A DNA stretch of 64,000 bases from Alkalicoccus urumqiensis. Lineage in GTDB: Bacteria > Bacillota > Bacilli > Bacillales > Salisediminibacteriaceae. The DNA lies in assembly GCF_002993335.1 (NCBI RefSeq), contig NZ_PVNS01000001.1, positions 186,001 to 250,000 of the forward strand. The letters run 5' to 3'. The notes under the pieces were generated by a model. That model was not told the DNA's origin and made no database searches. It saw nothing but the letters and a program-made list of their open reading frames with translations. The position numbers were made by a program, and so were the translations under genes. Shown piece after piece: positions 27,388 through 36,453 of this stretch. How positions within the stretch are numbered: the stretch's first letter is position 1; each line of letters opens with the position of its first letter.

Positions 27388-29190
27388 TTATTCTACAGTA
27401 ACACTTTTTGCCAGGTTACGCGGCTTGTCGACATCGCAGTCGCGGTGCAGCGCAGCATAGTAGGAAATGAGCTGCATCGGCAGGACGCTGACGAGCGGCG
27501 TCAGGTATTCGTGCACGCGCGGAATGACGAGCGTATCGCCTTCATCCTCGCAGCCCTCCATGCTGATCATGCAAGGGTTGGCGCCGCGGGCAACGACTTC
27601 TTTCATGTTACCGCGGATGTTCAGGTTCACGGCCGGCTGTGTCGCCAGACCGATAACCGGTGTGCCGTCTTCAATCAGTGCAATGGTGCCGTGCTTCAGC
27701 TCGCCGCCGGCGAAGCCTTCCGCCTGAATGTAGGAAATTTCCTTCAGCTTCAGCGCACCTTCCTGGCAGACGTGGTAATCCAGCGCCCGGCCGATGAAGA
27801 AGCAGTTGCGGGTCGTGCTGAGGAAATCACGCGCCACCTGCTCGAGCTCTTCTTTGCGCTCAGTGAAGATTTCCATAGCGTTGGCGACGATCGCAAGCTC
27901 CTGAAGCGGGTTGAATTCCATTGTCACGCCGCGCTTCTGTGCCGCATCAACAGCGAGAATGGCGAAAACGGCCATCTGCGCTGTGTACGCTTTCGTGGAA
28001 GCCACCGCAATTTCCGGACCGGCGTGCGTGTGGAGCGTGTATTCCGCTTCACGCGAAAGCGTGGAGCCCGGCACGTTCGTAACCGTCAGTGTCGGATGAC
28101 CGAGTTTTTTGACGTTGACCAGAACGCCGCGGAGGTCGGCTGTCTCTCCGCTCTGAGAAATAAAGATAAAGAGTGGTTTCTCGCTTAAGAGCGGCATGTT
28201 GTATAGAAACTCACTGGCGATGTGGGTTTCTACCGGAATGCCGGCAATCTTTTCGATCATTTCTTTTCCGACGAGGCCGGCGTGATAGCTCGTGCCGGCT
28301 GCGATGATATAGATGCGGTCCGCCTGCGTAACAGCTGTGCGCACATCTTCATCGAGCTTGATGTTTTCGTTCTCATCCTTGTATTTGGAGATAATGTTAC
28401 GGATGACAAACGGCTGCTCGTCGATTTCTTTCAGCATATAGTGCGGGTAGGTACCCTTTTCAATATCGGTTGCATCGATCTCTGCAATATAGGAATCCCG
28501 GGATACTTCATCCCCGTTCAGCTTTTTGATCTGTACGTTGTCACGGGAAACGATAACGACTTCCTGATCTTCAATTTCGACAAATTCATTTGTCACCTGA
28601 AGCATCGCCATCGCGTCGCTTGCAACGACGTTGACACCGTCGGCAAGGCCGATGAGAAGCGGGCTTTTGTTTTTCCCGACGTAAATCGTTTCCTTGTCGT
28701 CGTTATCGAGAAGGGCAATCGCGTAGGACCCTTCGAGACGGCTCAGCGTTTTCCGGAACGCCTGCTCTGTCGTGAGCCCTTCCTTGGCAAACAGCTCCAC
28801 CAGCTGTACGATGATTTCCGTATCTGTCTCGGAAATCATGGACACGTGGGGAAGCAGTTCGCGGCGGAGCTGCTCGTAGTTTTCGATAACGCCGTTGTGT
28901 ACGATCGTAAAGCGTCCGGCCGAGCTCTGGTGCGGGTGCGCATTCTGCTGGCTCGGCACCCCGTGGGTCGCCCAGCGGGTGTGTCCGATACCTGTCGAGG
29001 TCTCCGTGGAGCCGTCGACCACATCGCGGAGTGCAGCGATCCGTCCTTTTTCTTTAAAGACGTGCACGCCCTCATTGTTTGCGACCGCAATACCAGCAGA
29101 GTCATACCCGCGGTATTCAAGCTTTTCCAGTCCCTTTAATAGAATCTCTTTTGCATCTGCTGTTCCGATATATCCAACAATTCCACACAT
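27388..29190 (-). CDS. glmS: Glutamine-fructose-6-phosphate aminotransferase
   Basis: The product has 600 residues, the usual length. The N-terminal glutaminase domain starts MCGIVGYIG, with Cys2 as nucleophile after Met removal. Two SIS domains follow (about 285-430 and 455-590), with [11 protein letters not shown] and the C-terminal [13 protein letters not shown] typical of GlmS. It makes glucosamine-6-phosphate from fructose-6-phosphate and glutamine, the entry to cell-wall amino sugars. It is controlled by the glmS ribozyme in its leader, so product accumulation should lower its mRNA. It is monocistronic, with glmM about 9.6 kb away. Confidence 0.98.
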   Translation of the reverse strand: MCGIVGYIGTADAKEILLKGLEKLEYRGYDSAGIAVANNEGVHVFKEKGRIAALRDVVDGSTETSTGIGHTRWATHGVPSQQNAHPHQSSAGRFTIVHNGVIENYEQLRRELLPHVSMISETDTEIIVQLVELFAKEGLTTEQAFRKTLSRLEGSYAIALLDNDDKETIYVGKNKSPLLIGLADGVNVVASDAMAMLQVTNEFVEIEDQEVVIVSRDNVQIKKLNGDEVSRDSYIAEIDATDIEKGTYPHYMLKEIDEQPFVIRNIISKYKDENENIKLDEDVRTAVTQADRIYIIAAGTSYHAGLVGKEMIEKIAGIPVETHIASEFLYNMPLLSEKPLFIFISQSGETADLRGVLVNVKKLGHPTLTVTNVPGSTLSREAEYTLHTHAGPEIAVASTKAYTAQMAVFAILAVDAAQKRGVTMEFNPLQELAIVANAMEIFTERKEELEQVARDFLSTTRNCFFIGRALDYHVCQEGALKLKEISYIQAEGFAGGELKHGTIALIEDGTPVIGLATQPAVNLNIRGNMKEVVARGANPCMISMEGCEDEGDTLVIPRVHEYLTPLVSVLPMQLISYYAALHRDCDVDKPRNLAKSVTVE

Positions 29191-29213
29191 AATAAATATC
29201 CTCCCTGGGAGCA

Positions 29214-29236
29214 GGGCGGATGCGGGGCATCCGCCC
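29214..29236 (-). promoter_or_regulatory. Stable hairpin just before the glmS ribosome site
   Basis: A ten-pair perfect stem (GGGCGGATGC with GCATCCGCCC, three-base loop) lies between the ribozyme and the GGGAGG ribosome site of glmS. There is no T run after it. It may protect the cleaved mRNA or affect translation (inference). Confidence 0.55.
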
Positions 29237-29275
29237 CACTCTTTATCGTAGTCGTTTTTTTTGTAGGTTCAAGCC

Positions 29276-29415
29276 AGCTGATAAACGTTTGTTCAGTGAG
29301 TCGCCTCACTGGTTTGGTCTATCATTACGGTTGTGGCCGGCAACCGGGAGGCATCCGCCGAAAACAATCGATAACCTCCTCCTCGTCAACTGCCGCATCG
29401 GGCAGTTCAGGCGCT
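29276..29415 (-). ncRNA. glmS ribozyme-riboswitch
   Basis: On the minus strand the leader reads AGCGCCTGAACTGCC, then GCAGTTGACGAGGAGGAGGT, TTTTCGGCGGATGCCTCCCG, CCGGCCACAACCGT and ACCAAACCAGTGAGGCGACT, which are the conserved parts of the glmS ribozyme in the right order. Self-cleavage is expected between the A at 29415 and the G at 29414 and is activated by glucosamine-6-phosphate. The cleaved message is then degraded, giving feedback control of glmS. Confidence 0.95.
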
Positions 29416-29466
29416 TTATAAAAAGGGCTTCCTCACGATCCTCCTCTCTTACACATGAATGAACAC

Positions 29467-29496
29467 ATCATACTACAGCACGGCAGACACGGTCAA
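29467..29496 (-). promoter_or_regulatory. Sigma-A promoter of glmS
   Basis: On the minus strand TTGACC (29496-29491), an 18-base spacer and TATGAT (29472-29467) stand about 50 bases before the ribozyme cleavage site. Confidence 0.65.
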
Positions 29497-29668
29497 TTGC
29501 TTTTTTCCCGTTTCTGGAATCTATCCATGTCTTTTTTATGACACGTCTCCCCGCCATCTCCGCAGCACTATGTTTGACGCTGCGTGTCCCGGATTTGTTA
29601 CAGGTTTTCTGCTAAAAAATCAGCGGCCCCTGAACTTGATAACAGATGTGCCTGCCGGCTTACGAGAA

Positions 29669-29786
29669 ATGTACCATGGAGGCCTCGACACTTTCTCTAC
29701 AAATCCCCGGGATTTTGGAGCCTGGAAATGTATTTTCCTCAAAAACGACGCTCGTAAACGGACGATTCCGCTGCCCCGGACGTTTC
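29669..29786 (+). repeat. Degenerate class C words before array B2
   Basis: ATGTACC (29669), ATGTATT (29728), ACGCTCG (29748) and ACGTTTC (29780) resemble the class C words, and GGAAATGTATTTTCCTC matches the text around ATGTATC in C1 and C2. Steps are irregular, so this looks like a decayed array leading into B2. Confidence 0.35.
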
Positions 29787-29788
29787 TA

Positions 29789-29961
29789 TGGCGGTGTTTC
29801 AGCTTATCGTGGCGGTCTCTTCCCGGCGTATGACGATCTTCCGCTTCCGCGTGGCGATTTTCTCTGTCTTTGTGGCGGTCTGCTGCCGGTGTGGCTGTTT
29901 CCCCTGCCCGCATGGCGATGTTTTCTGCCACCGTGGCGGTGTTGAAAGCTGTCATGGCGAT
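29789..29961 (+). repeat. Class B 21-bp-period array (TGGCGGT), copy B2
   Basis: Nine words: TGGCGGT (29789, 29810), TGACGAT (29831), TGGCGAT (29852), TGGCGGT (29873), TGGCTGT (29892), TGGCGAT (29913), TGGCGGT (29934), TGGCGAT (29955). Steps are 21, 21, 21, 21, 19, 21, 21, 21, the same pattern as array A1. It lies between the divergent glmS and mtlA genes. Confidence 0.93.
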
Positions 29962-30088
29962 CTCACCGCAGTCTATCCGCAGAAATCCGGACGGCTGCGT
30001 AAACGAGTGAAGAATACGCGAAAACAGCGGTCATGTGTCAGACCAGTTCCATCTGGGTCCATCCTTCTGCCGGTTCCCTTCATTACAG

Positions 30089-30102
30089 TGATAACGCTTA
30101 CT
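30089..30102 (+). promoter_or_regulatory. cre box upstream of mtlA
   Basis: TGATAACGCTTACT fits the CcpA consensus. A second, weaker cre-like sequence, TGGGAGCGCTTTAT, is at 30164-30177, so the mtl operon is probably under catabolite repression. Confidence 0.6.
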
Positions 30103-30220
30103 TTTTCAATAATGTCAGGAACGGGTGTGACGAAATTGGCTTTAGATTGTGTTGTAACAGCGTTGGGAGCGCTTTATGATGAAAGTAAGTCATTACTACA
30201 TTTTAAAGGGGGCTGACGTG

Positions 30221-31669
30221 ATGTCAGAACAAAAATCAACGTTTCGTACGAAGATTCAGCGCTTCGGTAGTTTTCTGAGCGGAATGATCATGCCGAATAT
30301 CGGCGCATTTATTGCCTGGGGGCTGATCACCGCCCTGTTCATTCCCGACGGATGGATTCCTAATGAAACATTCGCCGAACTTGTCGGACCGATGATCAAC
30401 TTTCTTCTGCCGCTTCTGATCGGTTACACGGGCGGTAAAATCGTCCACGATACCCGAGGCGGTGTCGTCGGTGCGACCGCCACGATGGGTGTCATTGTCG
30501 GAGCCGAGATTCCAATGTTTATCGGCGCGATGATCATGGGACCTCTCGGGGGGTATTTAATTAAGAAAATTGACCAGGCTCTCGAAGGAAAAATCCGCTC
30601 CGGTTTTGAAATGCTCGTCAACAACTTCACGGCCGGTATTCTGGCGATGATTCTCGCCCTGCTTGCCACCGTCGCCATCGGCCCGACCGTCGCCGGAGTC
30701 AGCGGCGCGCTTGCAGCCGGAGTCGAAGTCATTATCTCCGCCGGACTGCTTCCGTTTGCCAGTATCCTCATTGAACCGGCGAAAGTGCTTTTCTTAAACA
30801 ATGCGATCAACCACGGTATTTTAAGCCCGATCGGCCTCGATCAGGCAGCGGATGCCGGCAAATCGATTCTGTTCATGCTTGAAACAAATCCGGGACCAGG
30901 CCTTGGTGTCCTGCTCGCTGTGATGCTCTTCGGTAAAGGTTCTGCCAAGCGGACCGCACCGGGTGCAGCGATCATTCACTTTTTCGGAGGCATTCACGAA
31001 ATTTACTTCCCGTATATTCTGATGCGCCCGATCCTCATTCTTGCCGCCATTGCCGGCGGTATGACAGGCGTCTTCACGTTCCAGCTGTTTAACGTCGGAC
31101 TCGTCGCCACACCGGCACCGGGAAGTATCGTCGCCTACATGGCAATGACGCCATCCGGAGACCACCTCGGCGTGCTTGCCGGCATATTCATGGCCACACT
31201 CGTTTCCTTTGCTGTCGGCTCCCTCATTCTGAAAACGACGAAAGCGTCGGAAGAGGAGGACGTGTCCCAGGCAGCGGCGAAGATGGAAGAGATGAAAGGA
31301 AAGAAGAGCAGCGTTGCCGCTTCGTTCAGCTCGGAAAGTGCCTCCACGATGGCCGCGACCGGTACGGAGGATTCAGCAGAGAACATTCATGTGACCAACC
31401 CGGATAAGATTATCTTTGCCTGCGATGCAGGTATGGGATCCAGTGCCATGGGCGCTTCGATTTTACGTGATAAAATTAAGAAAGCAGGTCTCGACATTGC
31501 GGTGACGAACACATCGATCAGCAACCTGCCGGAGGATGCCGATATCGTCATTACCCACAAGGACCTGACACCGCGTGCCAAAGAAAAGCTTGCTTCGGCA
31601 GAACACATTTCGGTCGACAACTTCCTGAACAGCCCGGAATACGAAAAGCTTGTTGAGCGCCTGAAGTAA
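30221..31669 (+). CDS. mtlA: PTS mannitol-specific EIICB permease
   Basis: The product has 482 residues: the EIIC membrane domain (RFGSFLSGMIMPNIGAFIAWG; the substrate motif GGIHEIYFPYILMRP) and a C-terminal EIIB domain with the phosphocysteine Cys401 in FACDAGMGSSAMG. It imports mannitol and delivers mannitol-1-phosphate. EIIA is encoded separately by mtlF. The ATG at 30221 follows AAAGGGGG; the in-frame ATG at 30176 is rejected. First gene of mtlA-mtlR-mtlF-mtlD. Confidence 0.95.
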   Translation: MSEQKSTFRTKIQRFGSFLSGMIMPNIGAFIAWGLITALFIPDGWIPNETFAELVGPMINFLLPLLIGYTGGKIVHDTRGGVVGATATMGVIVGAEIPMFIGAMIMGPLGGYLIKKIDQALEGKIRSGFEMLVNNFTAGILAMILALLATVAIGPTVAGVSGALAAGVEVIISAGLLPFASILIEPAKVLFLNNAINHGILSPIGLDQAADAGKSILFMLETNPGPGLGVLLAVMLFGKGSAKRTAPGAAIIHFFGGIHEIYFPYILMRPILILAAIAGGMTGVFTFQLFNVGLVATPAPGSIVAYMAMTPSGDHLGVLAGIFMATLVSFAVGSLILKTTKASEEEDVSQAAAKMEEMKGKKSSVAASFSSESASTMAATGTEDSAENIHVTNPDKIIFACDAGMGSSAMGASILRDKIKKAGLDIAVTNTSISNLPEDADIVITHKDLTPRAKEKLASAEHISVDNFLNSPEYEKLVERLK

Positions 31670-31703
31670 GACGAAGTCACTTTTAGGAAAGGAGGGATCC
31701 GGC

Positions 31704-33770
31704 ATGTACGTCTCGGCAAGAGACCGCCGCATTCTGGAAGAGCTTAGCACTCATCCGGACGGGGTGACGATTAAAACGATTGCGGACCGGCTCGATGTGA
31801 GCGAGCGTACGATTCACCGTGATCTTGCTTCCTTTGACAGTCTGCTGCGGCCGTATGAATTGACGCTGGAGAAAAAGGCCGGCCGGGGCATCCGGCTGGC
31901 CGGCTCCAGTGAACAGCTGGAACAGTTCCAGGAGGATGTATTCGATTCCGCCCCGTTTGATTTCATGCCCGAACAGCGCCAGCTCCTCTTAACGTATAAA
32001 CTGTTGACCGCACTTGAGCCGGTGAAGCTGACCGCCCTGGCCTCCGACCTCCACGTCGCAGGTGCGACAGTCAGCCATGACCTGGACGCGGTTGCTGAAA
32101 ATCTGGAGCAGTATCACTTAACGCTTCTCCGGCGGCGCGGATTCGGGGTGCAGGTGACCGGCAGTGAAGCGGCAAAGCGGCGTGCGATACGCGGCCTTTT
32201 GAGCGACCAATTAAGCGACACCGAGCTCCTCCGCTTCATCCGGCGCCATCACACGGCAGAACCGGGAGAACGGAGCCAGTCGATCTCGGATCAGCTTCTC
32301 GGCTTCGTCCGTACCGACAGGCTGTCGCAGATTGAAGCGGCGGTCGATGCGTTAAACCAGCGGCTTGATACGCCGATTGCAGACTCTTCCTACATTGCAC
32401 TCGTTGTGCACCTGGCTCTCGCGATGGAGCGGATCAGCCAAGGGGAAAAAGTCGACATGAAGCCGGAGCTTCTTGATCAGCTGGAAGAGACAGCGGAATA
32501 CCCGTACGCCGAAGCGCTCGCGGAAGAACTCGGCCGCATTTTTGAAGAAGTCATTCCGAAAGCGGAAGTCGGCTACATTACGATGCACCTGCGGGGTGCA
32601 AAACTGCAGTCCGGTTCCTCGGGGGACACCTTTTCGGACAACCTGCTGCTGACGAGGCGGCTCATGAAACATGCGAGCCTGGCAAGCGGCGTCGATTTCA
32701 CCAGGGATACGTCGCTTGAGGAGGGGCTCGCTGCCCACCTCGGCCCGGCACTCTACCGGATGGAGCAGGAAATGACGATCCACAACCCGCTTTTGGAGAC
32801 GATTCAGAGCAATTACACCGAGCTGTACAGTCAGGTGAAGGAAGCAGCGGATCACGTGTTTCCCTACGACGTGCCGCCCGATGAAATCGGCTATCTTGTG
32901 CTTCATTTCGGCTCCGCCCTGGAAACAGGAAGCCGCCAGAACGTTGACCATGTGTATGTCATCTGTTCGAGCGGCATCGGCTCCTCCAAATTGATGGCAA
33001 GCCGCCTTCACCGCGAGTTCCCGGAAATCCGGAAGCTCATTCAGATGTCGCTGTTTGACCTCGGCAGCCGGAATCTGGGCCCGGAGGATGCAGTGATTTC
33101 CACCATTCCGATCGATGCAGAGCATATTGATTACATTCAGGTAAATCCATTTCTGACCGATGAAGAAGTGCAGCGGGTGGCGCGCTATTTGAGCCGGAAA
33201 GCCGCCCCGGCATACCGGGAGAAAAACGAGGTGGAGGAAGACCCGGCCGGCGCGCTTCAATCCATGCAGGAGCAGCTGAACAGTACGATGCGCCTGCTCC
33301 ACCACACAGCGGTGATTGAAGACACGAACACGCTTCCCCTCTGGACGAGTATGTACAACACGATGGAACTTCTTGCATCCAAATCGCTTGTAAGCGATCC
33401 GGAAGCTGTCACCGATGCGCTGCAGAAACGGGAGTCGCTTTCCGGCATCGGGCTTCCCGGTACGGCGCTTGCCCTTCATCATGCGCGTCACGCTGCAGTG
33501 AAGGAACCGGTGTTTCTCCTTTTGGAGCGGCAGGAACCCGAGCCGGTAAAAGCGATGGACGGCTCGACAATCGAGGCCCGGCGCATCGGCATTATGCTTG
33601 CCCCCGAGGAACTTTCCGAGCAGCAGGCAGCGATGATGAGCACGATCAGCGGCATGCTCGTACAGAATTCCGAGAGTACAACCCTGTTTGAAACGGGTAC
33701 AGAAAAAGACATCAAGACGTTTATGAGCAGTCAGTTTCTATCGCTGCTCCGCAGTCACCCATACGAATAA
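31704..33770 (+). CDS. mtlR: Mannitol operon activator, PRD-containing
   Basis: The product has 688 residues with the domain order of Bacillus MtlR: N-terminal helix-turn-helix domains (TIKTIADRLDVSERTIHRDL), two PTS regulation domains (about 185-290 and 300-400, with conserved histidines such as VHLALAMERIS and YLVLHFGSALE), an EIIB-Gat-like domain with Cys421 (VICSSGIGSSKL), and an EIIA-like domain near residues 540-685 (ALALHHARHAAV). Phosphorylation by HPr and EII proteins tunes its activity. Unlike B. subtilis, where mtlR is apart from the operon, here it lies between mtlA and mtlF. Confidence 0.93.
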   Translation: MYVSARDRRILEELSTHPDGVTIKTIADRLDVSERTIHRDLASFDSLLRPYELTLEKKAGRGIRLAGSSEQLEQFQEDVFDSAPFDFMPEQRQLLLTYKLLTALEPVKLTALASDLHVAGATVSHDLDAVAENLEQYHLTLLRRRGFGVQVTGSEAAKRRAIRGLLSDQLSDTELLRFIRRHHTAEPGERSQSISDQLLGFVRTDRLSQIEAAVDALNQRLDTPIADSSYIALVVHLALAMERISQGEKVDMKPELLDQLEETAEYPYAEALAEELGRIFEEVIPKAEVGYITMHLRGAKLQSGSSGDTFSDNLLLTRRLMKHASLASGVDFTRDTSLEEGLAAHLGPALYRMEQEMTIHNPLLETIQSNYTELYSQVKEAADHVFPYDVPPDEIGYLVLHFGSALETGSRQNVDHVYVICSSGIGSSKLMASRLHREFPEIRKLIQMSLFDLGSRNLGPEDAVISTIPIDAEHIDYIQVNPFLTDEEVQRVARYLSRKAAPAYREKNEVEEDPAGALQSMQEQLNSTMRLLHHTAVIEDTNTLPLWTSMYNTMELLASKSLVSDPEAVTDALQKRESLSGIGLPGTALALHHARHAAVKEPVFLLLERQEPEPVKAMDGSTIEARRIGIMLAPEELSEQQAAMMSTISGMLVQNSESTTLFETGTEKDIKTFMSSQFLSLLRSHPYE

Positions 33771-33785
33771 AAGGAGAGATACATC

Positions 33786-34226
33786 ATGACGAAAGCCATT
33801 CTGCCAGAAGAAAACATCCGTTTGAACGCACACTTTTCCTCTCAGGAGGAGGCGATCCGCGCTGCGGGAGAAATCCTGCAGGAAGGCGGATACGTAGATG
33901 AAGCGTATATTGCGAAAATGTTTGAGCGCGAAGAGATTACGTCGACCTTCATGGGCAACTACGTCGCTATTCCGCACGGAACCGATGACGCCAAATCAAG
34001 CGTCCACGCTTCCGGACTTTCGGTGCTTCAAGTGCCGGACGGGGTTCCTTACGGCGATGGCAATACAGCAAAGCTGATCTTCGGTATCGCCGGAAAAGAC
34101 GGCGAACACCTGGAGATCCTCTCTAAAATAGCGATCCTCTGCTCGGAGGAAGCAAACATCGAAAAAATGCTCCAGGCATCGACGAAAGCGGAGCTGCTCG
34201 ACATGTTCTCCGAGGTGGAATCATGA
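33786..34226 (+). CDS. mtlF: PTS mannitol-specific EIIA
   Basis: The product has 146 residues and is a single EIIA domain. The phosphorylated His64 lies in YVAIPHGTDDAK. It passes phosphate from HPr to the EIIB domain of MtlA. The ribosome site AAAGGAGA lies before the ATG. Its stop overlaps the mtlD start (ATGA at 34223-34226), so translation is coupled. Confidence 0.95.
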   Translation: MTKAILPEENIRLNAHFSSQEEAIRAAGEILQEGGYVDEAYIAKMFEREEITSTFMGNYVAIPHGTDDAKSSVHASGLSVLQVPDGVPYGDGNTAKLIFGIAGKDGEHLEILSKIAILCSEEANIEKMLQASTKAELLDMFSEVES

Positions 34227-35368
34227 AAGCCGTCCACTTCGGTGCCGGAAATATAGGCCGCGGTTTTATCGGCCAGCTTCTGGTGGATGCCCGCTGTGAG
34301 CTGACGTTTGCGGACGTAAACGATACGCTCATTGAACAGATGAAACAGGCGGATGCGTACACCGTTCATTACGCGGAGCCGGAGCACCGGCAGTTTACAG
34401 TCAGCCCCTTTTCCGCACTCCACTCGGTGCATGATGCGGAGGCGCTGACAGAGGCGCTCCGCGGGAGTGACTTGATTACGACGGCCGTCGGTGCCACCGT
34501 GCTGAAGCACCTTGCCCCGGCTGTTGCCAAAGGCCTCCTTGCCCGCCCGGCGGATGCACCACCTGCCGCCGTCATTGCCTGCGAAAATGCCGTCGGCGGA
34601 ACAGACCTGCTCGCCTCCCACATCAAAGAACTCGTCACCGATGCCGAATGGGAGGACATTCAGTCCCGGGCCGTGTTTGCCAACGCCGCCGTGGACCGAA
34701 TCGTTCCGGTACAGAAACTGGAGGAGCCGCTCGATGTTCTCGTCGAGCCGTTTTACGAATGGACCGTTGATGCCTCCGCCTTTTCGGTCGATCCTCCGGC
34801 AGTGGAGGGCATTCATTACGTGGAGAACCTCGATGCCTACATCGAGCGGAAGCTGTTTACCGTGAACACCGGCCACGCCGCCGCTTCCTATATCGGCGCG
34901 CGGCGAGGCTATGAAACGGTGCAGCAGGCGATGCAGGATGGCGATGTGGAAACAGCGGTCCGCCAGGTGCTTGCAGAAACCGGCCGCCTTCTGCGGGAGA
35001 AATACGGATTTGATGCCGGAGATCATGAAACGTACATCGACACAACCGTCGAGCGGTTTAAAAATCCCGAGCTTACCGACGGCATCACCCGCGTCGCCCG
35101 CCAGCCGCTGAAAAAACTCGGCGCCGGTGAGCGGCTCGTCAGCCCGGCCGTACAGCTTCTGTCCCGCGGAGAACAGGTTCCCGCGCTCGCCCGCGTCATT
35201 GCCGCGGCCACGTTCTACGACCACGCGGAGGACGAGGAAGCCGTGGAGATGCAGCAACGGATTGAAGCAGAAGGCCGCATCGGCATGCTGCAGAACTGGA
35301 CCGGCCTGGAAAGCGGCCACCCGCTTTTTAAGGCCGTGGAAGAGGCGCTGCCATCGGTACGTCAATAA
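34223..35368 (+). CDS. mtlD: Mannitol-1-phosphate 5-dehydrogenase
   Basis: The product has 381 residues. The N-terminal NAD-binding fold begins MKAVHFGAGNIGRGFIG, and the substrate domain includes NTGHAAASYIG, with the conserved Lys-Asn-His type catalytic region of the polyol-specific long-chain dehydrogenases. It oxidises mannitol-1-phosphate to fructose-6-phosphate. It is last in the mtl operon. The end hairpin of repeat element R3 starts seven bases after its stop and may serve as the operon terminator. Confidence 0.95.
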   Translation: MKAVHFGAGNIGRGFIGQLLVDARCELTFADVNDTLIEQMKQADAYTVHYAEPEHRQFTVSPFSALHSVHDAEALTEALRGSDLITTAVGATVLKHLAPAVAKGLLARPADAPPAAVIACENAVGGTDLLASHIKELVTDAEWEDIQSRAVFANAAVDRIVPVQKLEEPLDVLVEPFYEWTVDASAFSVDPPAVEGIHYVENLDAYIERKLFTVNTGHAAASYIGARRGYETVQQAMQDGDVETAVRQVLAETGRLLREKYGFDAGDHETYIDTTVERFKNPELTDGITRVARQPLKKLGAGERLVSPAVQLLSRGEQVPALARVIAAATFYDHAEDEEAVEMQQRIEAEGRIGMLQNWTGLESGHPLFKAVEEALPSVRQ

Positions 35369-35371
35369 ACT

Positions 35372-36140
35372 AAAATAAACCAGGCAGAAACCGTCTGGTC
35401 TTAAAAGAAAAGAGAGGTCTGTTGAATAGTTTCCCGCTTTTTGCCTGCACCTGCAGCCGTACGCGTTCCGGAGGGAGTTCGAAAAGCGGAAGCGCCCTGG
35501 TCACGAGTGACCAGTCCTGGAACCCCTGCCGAAGAACGCTGCTCTTTGCTTTCTTCGGCAGGGCTGAAGGAACCAGAGCGGGTGCTGGAGCTGGACAATG
35601 CTTCGTTTCAAGAAGCACGGCTCCGCGCGGCCGCGCCGCAGGGCAGAAGATCACTGCCCGGCAGCTCAAACCAAAGGCCGGCTCCGCTCGCGCTCTCAGC
35701 CGCTGACCGCGGCATGGATTTTCGCCTCGTTCGGATCCTCCCGGAGTCGACGGCCTCCGGTTTCGGCAGGTAGAAAGAAAACGCTTGTTAGAAGCGGTCC
35801 CTTCTTCGCAGAAAATGCTGTCATTCAATCGAATTGGAATAGACCATCATTACCTTATAAACATCGTTCCTGCTATGAATCCTTTGTATTTCATCTCTAT
35901 TTTACTGCGCTTCGGAGCGTTCGGCAGAGACGCCGGTGGGATCAAGCGCAGTCTGAAGATCCTTTCTCAGGGCGCAGGCCATGAGAAATAGCTGAAGACA
36001 AGCCCACGGCAAGCTTCTGCCGGGTAGCGGAGAAGCTCTATCAACAAAAACAAACGGCACATAGATCAGAACGTTGAAATGCTATAACCCTTGGCATCCC
36101 TGCTCGGAAGAGGCTTCGAATTTTATACTTTCTTGTACTT
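35372..36140 (+). repeat. Dispersed intergenic element, copy R3 (most complete)
   Basis: At about 770 bases this is the longest copy and contains all parts seen in the others: the end hairpin (CCAGGC/GTCTGG) at 35380-35398, CTGCACCTGCAGCCGTACGC, a perfect palindrome CTGGTCACGAGTGACCAG (35492-35509), the central hairpin CTGCCGAAGAA/TTCTTCGGCAG (35525-35562), the GCACGGCTCCGCGCGGCCGC block, GGATTTTCGCCTCGTTCGGA, AAGCCCACGGCAAGCTTCTG and the far end TTTATACTTTCTTGTACTT. No terminal inverted repeats or transposase frame are seen. Open frames in it are not conserved between copies. Confidence 0.85.
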
Positions 36141-36144
36141 AACA

Positions 36145-36189
36145 CAAAAACAGCGGCGGTCTATTTACGTAGATCTGCCGCTGTTTTTT
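36145..36189. terminator. Bidirectional terminator beyond element R3
   Basis: Stem CAGCGGC/GCCGCTG with an inner stem TCTA/TAGA is flanked by AAAAA on the left and TTTTTT on the right. It could stop transcripts from either side. Confidence 0.8.
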
Positions 36190-36264
36190 CGTTTGGGCCG
36201 GGAAAGCAGATGGCCCGCCATGAGTTTTGGCGGGCGGTTATATGATGGGGGTGCTGCAGATCAG

Positions 36265-36355
36265 ACCGCCATCATAGCCGGGAAGACCGCCATATCAGCC
36301 TTTGAGATCGCAACGATCAATCGCAACACCGCCACGCGGCCGGCGAAGACCGCAA
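36265..36355 (-). repeat. Class B 21-bp-period array, copy B3 (inverted)
   Basis: Read on the plus strand: ACCGCCA (36265), ACCGCCA (36286), ATCGCAA (36307), ACCGCCA (36328), ACCGCAA (36349). All steps are 21. This is the reverse complement of the TGGCGGT/TGGCGAT words. Confidence 0.9.
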
Positions 36356-36396
36356 CGGGAACGTCCGAAACGCACCTCCCTCCTTTCTATCAAACA

Positions 36397-36438
36397 GAAA
36401 AACGCCTTCCCGCCCGGACGTCCGGGCAGAAAGGCGTG
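36397..36438 (-). terminator. Terminator of the phospholipase-D-like gene
   Basis: On the minus strand ACGCCTT and GCCCGGAC arms pair with GTCCGGGC and AAGGCGT, followed by TTTT. Confidence 0.85.
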
Positions 36439-36453
36439 CTGGTCTCCCTTGAT

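Noticed and set aside
32352-33491. Minus-strand frame of 379 residues opposite mtlR
   Set aside because: Shadow of a clear MtlR coding sequence; no ribosome site and no recognisable domain.
35370-35828. Frames inside element R3 (both strands)
   Set aside because: They are not kept in R1, R2 or R4, lack ribosome sites and differ in frame between copies.
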